From NCBI GenBank assembly GCA_021805955.1, contig JAJZDO010001011.1, positions 1 through 15,011 of the forward strand: 15,011 bases of DNA, in the 5' to 3' direction. Position numbers and translations under genes: made by a program. Each line of letters begins with the position of its first letter. The stretch's first letter is position 1. Origin of the DNA: Acidobacteriota bacterium. Lineage in GTDB: Bacteria; Acidobacteriota; Terriglobia; Terriglobales; Acidobacteriaceae. The notes beneath the pieces were generated by a model. That model was given only the letters and a program-made list of their open reading frames with translations. It had not been told where the DNA came from and searched no databases. Below, piece after piece: positions 7,724-14,162 of this stretch.

Positions 7724-8287
7724 GTGTCGAAATCAAAAACAATTTGCGTCTATTGTGGGTCCGCTGTTGGTGCGCGCGCAGAGTATCGAACGATTGCAGC
7801 GGAACTGGGTACCGAAATGGCGGAGACTGGCTTCCGGCTGGTCTATGGCGGGGCGCATGTGGGCCTGATGGGCGTCGTTGCAGACGCAGTACTCGCTGCG
7901 GGCGGGGAAGTTGTCGGAGTCATTCCGCAGCAACTGGCTGACCGCGAGGTGGCGCATGGAGGCTTGACCGAGTTGCATGTTGTTCGCAGCATGCACGAAC
8001 GCAAGCACATGATGGCGGAGCTGGCGGATGCGTTTGTCGCGCTGCCCGGCGGCTTTGGAACGCTGGATGAACTGTGCGAAGTTCTCGGCTGGGCGCAGTT
8101 GGCGATTCATGAAAAACCCATCATCCTGCTGGACGCAATGGAGTACTGGCAGCCGTTGTTCGCGATGCTCGACCGCGCGGTGGAGGAGGGTTTTCTGCAA
8201 CTGCAACATCGCCAGCATGCGATGCGCGCCGCAGGCGTTGCAGATGTGTTCAGGCTTTTGCAGGCGGAACGTTCGTTTCGTAGCTGA
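7724..8287 (+). CDS. LOG family protein (TIGR00730 type, nucleoside 5'-monophosphate phosphoribohydrolase)
   Basis: Rossmann-like cytoplasmic protein of 187 residues, typical for the family. LOG proteins hydrolyse the N-glycosidic bond of cytokinin riboside monophosphates, releasing free base and ribose 5-phosphate; many bacterial members act on AMP or related nucleotides. The family marks are CVYCGSAVG (8-16), GGAHVGLMG (42-50), MHERKHMM (90-97) and PGGFGTLDE (108-116), which holds the active-site Glu. The start is set at GTG 7724 because the fold begins at KTICVYCGS; the frame is open further upstream but that part is antisense to the helicase 5' end. No good Shine-Dalgarno is present. A TATGCT at 7709-7714, 9 bases before the GTG, may be a -10 box giving an almost leaderless transcript. 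The 3' end overlaps the convergent DUF971 gene by 38 bases. Confidence 0.93.
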   Translation: MSKSKTICVYCGSAVGARAEYRTIAAELGTEMAETGFRLVYGGAHVGLMGVVADAVLAAGGEVVGVIPQQLADREVAHGGLTELHVVRSMHERKHMMAELADAFVALPGGFGTLDELCEVLGWAQLAIHEKPIILLDAMEYWQPLFAMLDRAVEEGFLQLQHRQHAMRAAGVADVFRLLQAERSFRS

Positions 8288-8714
8288 TGCTTGTCCGGCA
8301 GGCCTCGCAATTGCAGACTGATCGAAGGTAGTGCCAGGAATAGATTCCACTGGTGTGCCCGTCGTTCCAGTCGAAGCTGATGGCATAGCGTCCGACCGCG
8401 TGCACTTTGTCTGGACGCACGGCTGGTTTGTACATTGGGAACGCAGCTTTAGGTTCAGGTTTTAGCTCGCCAGGCTGGCGCCCAGCGGCTTCGCGTTCTT
8501 CCACGCAGGTCGCGCACGGGCACGCTGCACGCAGCCAGAGAAACGTCCAGTGGCTGGTGTGGCCATCCTTCCATATTATTTCGACGCCAGTGCCTTCTGT
8601 CTGGTTGACGCGGACATGCTGCGGGTCGATGGCTTCGCGAGAAAATTCTTGCTGTGGACCTGCGGCTTTGCGCGCTACATCTTCCGGAACAATGCGAATG
8701 CCTTCATGGCTCAT
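8250..8714 (-). CDS. DUF971 (gamma-butyrobetaine hydroxylase N-terminal-like) protein with two CxCxxC clusters
   Basis: 154 residues. The core at about 32-132 is the DUF971 fold: VEIIWKDGHTSHW, WLRAACPCATC, then VGRYAISFDWNDGHTSGIYSWHYLR. In carnitine-synthesis hydroxylases this N-terminal domain binds zinc through CxCxxC and a His; here C65, C67 and C70 match that motif, but no oxygenase domain follows. Stand-alone DUF971 proteins are linked by genome context to Fe-S cluster assembly, without a settled function. A second CxCxxC (C134, C136, C139) follows the domain's end, and the N-terminal 30 residues are also extra. The ATG at 8714 lies inside the 3' end of the ferric-reductase-like gene (11-base overlap), so translation is probably coupled. 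The 3' end overlaps the convergent LOG gene. Confidence 0.88.
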   Translation of the reverse strand: MSHEGIRIVPEDVARKAAGPQQEFSREAIDPQHVRVNQTEGTGVEIIWKDGHTSHWTFLWLRAACPCATCVEEREAAGRQPGELKPEPKAAFPMYKPAVRPDKVHAVGRYAISFDWNDGHTSGIYSWHYLRSVCNCEACRTSISYETNVPPAKA

Positions 8715-9399
8715 ACTCTTTTTCTACACCTGAACGCGGCTGACTGTAAGCGCGCCTGCGCTGAAGGCCTAGCGCCTGCAGCAAGAACGTGATGACGCCG
8801 CAGATCGCAACCGTCGTAACGAACGGCGCATGCTGCTTCTCGATTGTCTGGTACGCGATCGTATGCAGAAACACAAACACGAACAGTGCATAGTTCCAGC
8901 GTTGCAGTTGTTTCCAGCGGAGTTTGCCTAGCCTGCGCAGGGCATAATCGTTCGACGTGACGAACAGCAACAGCAAGATGATTGTCGCAGCCAAGCCGGT
9001 TTCATTAGCAAAGCCGAAAATGTCATGGCGGAGCGGGAAAGTGTGTCCTTCGCGGCGCTGATATACAAAATATAGCCAGGGTCGACCGCGCATGTGGACG
9101 CAGAGTCCAATAGTGGAGTGGAGAACCCCGAGAATTCCTGCCCAGATTCCGGCGTCGCGTCGAAGATCGCTCGATATCGGCATTCGTTGGCCGCGCAATA
9201 GATTCCACGGTCCAATCCAGAGCGTGATGACCAGCAAAACGAGGGCTGGATACGCGGTTGAAAAGCTCAACCTCGTGATCACGTCGGGATACGGACGCGT
9301 GATGTAGAGACAAAACACGGTCAACCCGGTGGCCAGCAGTAAGCAGAGATGATGTGTCAGCAAGCGGCGAGTCAAGCGTTTTGTTAGAAGTGTTCCCAT
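8704..9399 (-). CDS. Ferric-reductase-like transmembrane haem protein (MsrQ/YedZ superfamily)
   Basis: 231 residues with about six hydrophobic segments, matching the ferric reductase-like transmembrane domain that carries haem b and passes electrons across the inner membrane. Candidate haem ligands are H94 and H102 (LHSTIGLCVH), H125 (RHDIFGF) and H179 (FLHTIAY). The segment RRLGKLRWKQLQRWNYALF resembles the MsrQ loop normally written W..LHRL.Y, but the usual His is Gln here (LQRW). No periplasmic molybdopterin partner (MsrP) and no flavin or NAD domain is encoded nearby, so the partner is unknown. Start ATG 9399 has only a weak ribosome site. It follows the TauE/SafE gene by 36 bases and overlaps the DUF971 gene by 11. 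Confidence 0.85.
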   Translation of the reverse strand: MGTLLTKRLTRRLLTHHLCLLLATGLTVFCLYITRPYPDVITRLSFSTAYPALVLLVITLWIGPWNLLRGQRMPISSDLRRDAGIWAGILGVLHSTIGLCVHMRGRPWLYFVYQRREGHTFPLRHDIFGFANETGLAATIILLLLFVTSNDYALRRLGKLRWKQLQRWNYALFVFVFLHTIAYQTIEKQHAPFVTTVAICGVITFLLQALGLQRRRAYSQPRSGVEKEYEP

Positions 9400-9435
9400 G
9401 CGAAGTCCACAATTTTCAGTCGGAAGAAGCGATCG

Positions 9436-10221
9436 TCAATAGAGTTTCCAGAAGAAATAGGTTGTCACGATGCAGCCCATGATCACGACGACTGCGCGTA
9501 TGCCGCGAGGTTTGTGCTTGCTCGCTGTCCGTGCGCTTAAATAGCCGCCAATGCTGGCTGCAATCATCATTGCTGCTCCATAGCGCCAAAACACGGCACC
9601 GTAAATGATGAAGGTTGCGGCCGCAATGGTATTGGATGTGCTGGTGATGATTGTTTTTAGCGCATTGATTTCATGCACGCTATCGATGCCGGCAATACTG
9701 AGAGTAGCCATAATCAACAGGCCAGCGCCTGCGCCAAAGAAACCGACATAAAGTGAGATGGCGAAGATTCCAATTGGCAATAGAATGCGCGCCAACGGCC
9801 GCAACCCGGTAGCATGGGCATGGTGCACGCCCTGGAACAGGCGCTGCTGCAGCACAGGTCCCAAGGCAAACAGCAACGTCGCCGTAAGCAAAAGCCAGGG
9901 CACCATGCGGAGAAAGGTTTGCTGCCGTGTCGCCAGCAGAAGGCGTGCCCCGATTAGACCCCCTACGAAGGCCGCGATCAGCAATGCTGGCAACAGGGTA
10001 CGGTAGCGACGCAATTCCCGCCGATAGGCGGCGGCAGAGGTGATTTGTCCGGGCAACAATGCCACCGTATTGGTAGCGTTGGCATGCACGGGCAGAACGC
10101 CAATTTGCAATAGGGCTGGAAACGACAGCAACGATCCGCCGCCGGCGATTGCGTTAATGCCTCCTGCAAGGAAGGCCACGATGGAGAGCCACGCGACATG
10201 GAGCACGGAAGACGACAGCAT
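9436..10221 (-). CDS. TauE/SafE (TSUP) family anion exporter
   Basis: 261-residue inner-membrane transporter with about eight helices in two repeats. The first repeat carries the family signature AFLAGGINAIAGGGSLLSFPALL and then ANATNTVALLPG (about 17-58). The second repeat has GFFGAGAGLLIMATLSIAG and NALKTIITSTSNTIAA. Known family members export sulfite, sulfoacetate or other small organic or sulfur anions, or take them up; the substrate here is not determinable. The start is ATG 10221, with TACAAT only 8 bases upstream (see regulatory feature). It heads the three-gene cluster with the ferric-reductase-like and DUF971 genes, 73 bases after a LysR gene on the same strand. Confidence 0.93.
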   Translation of the reverse strand: MLSSSVLHVAWLSIVAFLAGGINAIAGGGSLLSFPALLQIGVLPVHANATNTVALLPGQITSAAAYRRELRRYRTLLPALLIAAFVGGLIGARLLLATRQQTFLRMVPWLLLTATLLFALGPVLQQRLFQGVHHAHATGLRPLARILLPIGIFAISLYVGFFGAGAGLLIMATLSIAGIDSVHEINALKTIITSTSNTIAAATFIIYGAVFWRYGAAMMIAASIGGYLSARTASKHKPRGIRAVVVIMGCIVTTYFFWKLY

Positions 10222-10229
10222 TCTTTCAG

Positions 10230-10235
10230 ATTGTA
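10230..10235 (-). promoter_or_regulatory. Candidate -10 box of the TauE/SafE gene
   Basis: On the minus strand, TACAAT lies 8 bases before the ATG at 10221. A start of transcription 6-8 bases downstream would fall at or next to the ATG, giving a leaderless or near-leaderless mRNA. The preceding bases hold no good -35 hexamer at 16-18 bases, which would fit activation by a regulator such as the adjacent LysR protein. Sequence match only. Confidence 0.35.
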
Positions 10236-10294
10236 GCGTGCGACGGTCGGCTGAGCCGTTGTGAAGACTTATAAATCAGATGTCGAGCTCTCTT

Positions 10295-11200
10295 TCAACT
10301 AACGGCGGCGTTGCGCTTCGGGCCTACGCTGCTATGCATGATTTCGATGAAGGCTTGTGCGGCACGGCTCAGCGATTTGTCTTTGCGATATACCAGCACC
10401 AGGTCGCGCGCGATACGCACATCTTCCAGCTCGATGACGCCAAGCAACCCAGCGGCGAATTCCGTAACCGCGTTGGAGCGGGCCTGGAAACCTACTCCGA
10501 CGCCCGCCGCTGCGAATCTCTTGATGAGTTCATTCGATTCCAGCTCCATTGATATTTCCGGTTTCAGTTGACCCATGGCGAACATTTGATCGATGGCATC
10601 TCGCGTTCGTCCCTGCTTGGGCAGGATCAAAGGATAGGCCGCGACGTCTGCCAGTTGGGCTGTGGATTTGGCCGTCAGCGGATGCCCAACCGCGGCAATC
10701 ACGACCATTTCATCCTTGTGGACGGGCACAATGGTCAGGCGCGGATCGTTGACAGGTTGCGTGGTCACGCCAAAATCAACCTCCTGCGACAAGACCGCCT
10801 CCAGCGTTCGCGAGCGCTCGTGACGCGCAATCGAGACGGAAACCCGGGGATATTTTCCTTTGAAGTGGGCGAAGACCTGGGGCAGGATGTAAAGGCAGGT
10901 GGCCTCATTGGCGCTGACGACGAGTTGGCCGCGTGGCGTGCGCGCCATCTCGGCCAGGGCGCGAACGATATTTCGGCGCGCCTGCAGCGTCTCTTCCGCG
11001 TACTCCAGAAAAAGCCTGCCTCCGCCGGTCAACGTAACCCGGCCACCGGTGCGGTCAAACAACCGGGCCCCAATATCCTCTTCCAGGGCGCGGATCTGCG
11101 CGGAAATCGCCGGCTGGGTGCGAAACAGTTTCTCCGCCGCTCGGGAAAAGCTGGCGTTGCGGGCGACTTCGACAAACGCTTTGAGTTGCTCAAAATCCAT
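10295..11200 (-). CDS. LysR-type transcriptional regulator
   Basis: 301 residues, the normal length. The winged helix-turn-helix occupies about 3-62 (FVEVARNASFSRAAEKLF, QPAISAQIRALEEDIG, LFDRTGGRVTLT), followed by the linker helix and an effector-binding domain (about 90-290) of periplasmic-binding-protein fold, with DFGVTTQPVNDPRL and GVGVGFQARS as typical segments. The effector is not predictable from sequence. Most LysR regulators control a divergent neighbour; here the next gene on the divergent side is more than 600 bases away. The same-strand TauE/SafE cluster begins 73 bases downstream, so co-transcription or control of that cluster is more likely. A TAT-N7-ATA (T-N11-A) box lies about 62 bases before the start codon. 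Confidence 0.95.
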   Translation of the reverse strand: MDFEQLKAFVEVARNASFSRAAEKLFRTQPAISAQIRALEEDIGARLFDRTGGRVTLTGGGRLFLEYAEETLQARRNIVRALAEMARTPRGQLVVSANEATCLYILPQVFAHFKGKYPRVSVSIARHERSRTLEAVLSQEVDFGVTTQPVNDPRLTIVPVHKDEMVVIAAVGHPLTAKSTAQLADVAAYPLILPKQGRTRDAIDQMFAMGQLKPEISMELESNELIKRFAAAGVGVGFQARSNAVTEFAAGLLGVIELEDVRIARDLVLVYRKDKSLSRAAQAFIEIMHSSVGPKRNAAVS

Positions 11201-11812
11201 GTCGGACGGTTCGACTCCAGGGTCGGTGCCATTTGGCCGGCAGCACCGCCATAAAAAATTGCTATTTGAAGGATAAAGGAAATCTATTCCAGTTTACCTG
11301 CGAACATGGGGCACGGGAGGTCGAAACAAGCGAAAATCGACAATGACGAGGCAGCCGCAAACCGAACCTTCAGCGCAAATCAACTACCCTAAGCTCCGGC
11401 GAAAACGTATGGTCTTTCTCGCCAGCGCCGTGCGGTTTCCCGGTCAATCGACGCGATGGGCAAACGCCGAGTTCGATTACAGTCGAAAGCGTTACGAAGA
11501 TGGCTCGCATCCACCTTAAGATTTCGCATCCGATGAAATTCGCGATTGAAAGAATGGTTGCTATTTTAAATTAGTTCGAAATCAGTCGTGGAGCTGCCGG
11601 GCAGGTTGGATCCCGACCGCAGATCGATAGCGTTGCGGAAGCTGAGTTTTGCGGAAGCCTTTTGAAGCGGCGATGCGCGAAGCGATCGAATGGGACGAGG
11701 AATAGAAACTATTCGGATGCCCGCGCGTCTCAAACGCTATGATAAGTGGAACATCATCTTTCTTCTTGCGATCTGCTACAAGAATTTCCGTCGGTTCTGT
11801 TAGTGAGGTTTT
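11201..11812. other. About 600-base gap without a convincing gene
   Basis: The left part holds the LysR upstream region. A 58-codon open frame at 11343-11519 (+) (MTRQPQTEPS...YEDGSHPP) has no ribosome site and no family I recognise, so I do not call it as a gene. At 11588-11705 (+) two short frames are joined across a TTTT run (11660-11663) and would read through as 38 residues ending EAAMREAIEWDEE if one T were absent; this could be a decayed gene end. The 10-mer ttgcggaagc occurs twice 16 bases apart (11633 and 11649). A TATGAT at 11738-11743 could be a -10 box for the next gene. I see no tRNA or IS element. Confidence 0.6.
11262..11276. promoter_or_regulatory. Candidate LysR box (T-N11-A)
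   Basis: On the minus strand TTAT-CCTTCAA-ATAG forms a TAT-N7-ATA dyad, which is the T-N11-A arrangement used by LysR regulators. It is centred about 69 bases upstream of the LysR start codon, a common place for an autoregulatory site. The arms are only three bases and the surrounding DNA is A/T-rich, so chance occurrence is quite possible. Confidence 0.3.
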
Positions 11813-12682
11813 TTGATCGAAAATAGGTATCGTGTTCTACGCTCACACGTCCGGCGTTTTGCGGTCGGAACGGTTTTTATCGGAGGCGGGCTGCTCTGGG
11901 CGCAAGCGGGCACATCCCCGGATTCAAACCCAGATTCAACCACGATGGTCTTTGCGGCCGACTCCGTTCCAACGTCCATTCCGGGCGGACTATCCACTGA
12001 AGACCAGCAGGCGCCGAATGCGCCGGTCCCGCAATCGCAGAGCGATACGGCGGAACAGCAATTGCGGCAACAGGAACATCAACGTATTCTCGGCGTCATT
12101 CCGAACTTCAACACCAGCAATATTCCAGATGCGGCGCCCCTTTCGCCTCGACAAAAATTCCGATTGGCATTCCGCGGCGCCATTGACCCGTTCGAGTTCT
12201 TTGCAGCCGGCGCGCTTGCCGGCTGGGGGCAGGCTGAGGACGACAACGCCGGCTATGGTCAAGGCGCGCAAGGATACGCCAAGAGATATGGCGCGTCTTA
12301 TGCAGACAGCGCCGACGGCATCCTGTGGGGAAACGCCATTTTTCCAGTACTGCTGCATGAGGACCCACGGTATTTCCGCAAGGCCACGGGCAGCTACTGG
12401 GGGCGGTTTCGACATGCTGTCCTGACGACCGTGTGGACGAAGAACGATAACGGGACTTTTGGCCCAAATTATGCAAACGTTCTAGGCAATGTTGTGGCTG
12501 GTGGGATTTCCAATCTGTACTACCCCAGCGATAATCGGGGCGTTGGACTGACTTTTGAAGGGGCCGCGACGGTCACTGCGGAAGGCGCGCTGGGCGCGCT
12601 TGGCGTGGAGTTCTGGCCCGACATTTCCAGCAGACTTTTCCACAAACGAGACCATGTTCCTGCCGCGCCAGCGCCAAAGTAG
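11813..12682 (+). CDS. Exported protein of unknown function, acidobacterial type
   Basis: 289 residues. The N-terminus is a signal peptide: basic RYRVLRSHVRR, a hydrophobic stretch AVGTVFIGGGLLW, and a likely AQA cleavage site near 33. A Pro/Gln/Ser-rich disordered linker runs to about 90. The conserved-looking domain starts at RILGVIPNFNTSN, with DPFEFFAAGALAGWGQ, LLHEDPRYFRK and GVGLTFEGAATVTAEGALG, rich in Gly and aromatics, which suggests an outer-membrane or periplasmic location. I associate this layout with proteins common in Acidobacteria that carry no functional name. TTG 11813 is chosen because a TGA lies just upstream in frame (11804-11806) and GAGG is 4 bases away. It is convergent with the BaiN-like gene, leaving 10 bases. 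Confidence 0.85.
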   Translation: MIENRYRVLRSHVRRFAVGTVFIGGGLLWAQAGTSPDSNPDSTTMVFAADSVPTSIPGGLSTEDQQAPNAPVPQSQSDTAEQQLRQQEHQRILGVIPNFNTSNIPDAAPLSPRQKFRLAFRGAIDPFEFFAAGALAGWGQAEDDNAGYGQGAQGYAKRYGASYADSADGILWGNAIFPVLLHEDPRYFRKATGSYWGRFRHAVLTTVWTKNDNGTFGPNYANVLGNVVAGGISNLYYPSDNRGVGLTFEGAATVTAEGALGALGVEFWPDISSRLFHKRDHVPAAPAPK

Positions 12683-12692
12683 CTTGTGCATC

Positions 12693-13865
12693 TCAGCCAG
12701 AGAGTGACTGTCCGGCAGCGAAGCCCGATGCCCACGCCCACTGGAAGTTGAAACCACCCAGGTGGCCGGTGACATCGACCACTTCACCGATAAAGTACAA
12801 GCCCGGCACTCTGTGGCATTCCATGGTCTTGGAGACGAGTTCATCCGTGTCCACGCCGCCCGCCGTCACCTCCGCCTTTGCGTAACCTTCCGTGCCTGCA
12901 GGCACGATCCTCCATCGATGCAGTTGCTGTTCCCACGCGTTCAGTGATCGATTGGTCCAGTCTTCTGGTGGATGCAAGACGAGCCACCGGTCAGCCAGGC
13001 GACGGGGTAGTGTGACGCGTAGAAGATTTTTCGCAGTCGCCAAATTTCTCGGAACAAGCGAATCGCGCAAGGGCCTGGTCCATTCCTTGTCGGGAGCAAG
13101 GTCAATCTGCAAAGACTCGTCCGGTTGCCAATAGGAAGATATCTGAAGGATCGCTGGACCACTCAAACCGCGATGGGTAACCAGCATGGCTTCACGGAAC
13201 TGATGTGTGCCGCAGCGAACGACTACCTCCGTCGCAACTCCGGCCAAATCGCCATATTCGGCCAGGTCGTTGCTTGAAAATAGAAGCGGCACCAGTGCAG
13301 GACGGCAAGGTTGAATTGCAATTCCAAATTGTGCGGCCAGTTCGTACCCGAAGGGCGTTGCGCCCATTTTCGGAATCGATAATCCGCCGGTCGCTACCAC
13401 CAATGCACCGCTCGAGAACACATCATTCTGAGTGCGAACTTCAAAATCGGTGAGGTGGCGGACTCTTTCCACCTTCGCATTCAAGAAAATCTCCACGCCG
13501 GTCTCGCGGCATTCTTCTTGCAACAGCGCGACGATATCGCGCGCGGAGCGATCGCAAAAAAGTTGACCGAGAGTCTTCTCGTGATACGGAATTTTATGTT
13601 TCAAAACCAGCGCAAGAAAGTCTTGCGGCGTGTAACCAGCGAGAGCAGATTTACAAAAATGTGGATTGGCGGAGAGAAAATTGTCTGGGCTGCAATGGAT
13701 GTTGGTGAAGTTGCAGCGTCCGCCGCCGGAGATCAGTATTTTTTTGCCGATTCTGTCCGCGTGGTCCAGCACCGCGACGCGCTTGCCATGTCGTCCAGCT
13801 TCAATGGCGCACATCAGGCCTGCCGCACCGGCTCCGAGAATGAGGACATCGCAAACGTGGGTCAC
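12693..13865 (-). CDS. BaiN/HI0933-family FAD-dependent oxidoreductase (YhiN-like)
   Basis: 390-residue cytoplasmic flavoprotein. The N-terminal Rossmann motif GAGAAG (11-16) binds FAD. GKKILISGGGRCNFTN (40-55) is the family signature, and the C-terminal GLYFIGEVVDVTGHLGGFNFQWAWASG closes the FAD fold. The middle holds the inserted domain typical of HI0933/YhiN. Most members have no assigned substrate; one branch (BaiN) is linked to bile-acid reduction in gut clostridia, which is unlikely to apply here. Start is GTG 13865, immediately before the Rossmann strand THVCDVLILGAG; no clear ribosome site is seen. It is divergent from the DUF3565 gene (87 bases between starts) and convergent with the exported protein gene. 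Confidence 0.93.
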   Translation of the reverse strand: MTHVCDVLILGAGAAGLMCAIEAGRHGKRVAVLDHADRIGKKILISGGGRCNFTNIHCSPDNFLSANPHFCKSALAGYTPQDFLALVLKHKIPYHEKTLGQLFCDRSARDIVALLQEECRETGVEIFLNAKVERVRHLTDFEVRTQNDVFSSGALVVATGGLSIPKMGATPFGYELAAQFGIAIQPCRPALVPLLFSSNDLAEYGDLAGVATEVVVRCGTHQFREAMLVTHRGLSGPAILQISSYWQPDESLQIDLAPDKEWTRPLRDSLVPRNLATAKNLLRVTLPRRLADRWLVLHPPEDWTNRSLNAWEQQLHRWRIVPAGTEGYAKAEVTAGGVDTDELVSKTMECHRVPGLYFIGEVVDVTGHLGGFNFQWAWASGFAAGQSLSG

Positions 13866-13952
13866 TGTGCAATTGGCCAGGGAAAGTAGCTACTTCATTA
13901 TGCCTTGCGGAAAATCTGTTCGTGCGCGATGCGCCTGAGCTAGGCTGGAAAC

Positions 13953-14162
13953 ATGGCTCAAGGAAAACCTTCCGTGATCGTTGGCTTTCATCAGGATGAG
14001 CAGGACGACTGGGTCGCGGATTTAGCGTGCGGCCACACACAACATGTGCGTCATCGTCCGCCGTGGATGCTGCGGCCCTGGGTCATCGACAAAGCAGGAC
14101 GCAAGGAACATCTTGGCACGATATTGATGTGCAAGGAATGTTTGCAGCCAGATCCGAACTAG
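13953..14162 (+). CDS. DUF3565 family small zinc-ribbon-like protein
   Basis: 69 residues. The layout IVGFHQDEQDDWVADLACGHTQHVRHRPPWMLRPWV, then GTILMCKEC, fits DUF3565, a small family of unknown function. C26 and H28 (CGH) and the C60-x-x-C63 pair near the C-terminus could form one metal site, with H31 and H34 close by. ATG 13953 is preceded by a short GGAAA. The stop TAG (14160-14162) shares the palindrome CTAG with the stop of the convergent SCO gene, so the two frames overlap by four bases and no terminator fits between them. Confidence 0.85.
   Translation: MAQGKPSVIVGFHQDEQDDWVADLACGHTQHVRHRPPWMLRPWVIDKAGRKEHLGTILMCKECLQPDPN

Noticed and set aside
10568..11254. 228-codon plus-strand frame
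   Set aside because: Antisense to the LysR gene, with no domain and no ribosome site.
11343..11519. 58-codon plus-strand frame MTRQPQTEPS...
   Set aside because: No ribosome site, no recognisable family and no supporting neighbour; kept only as a note in the gap description.
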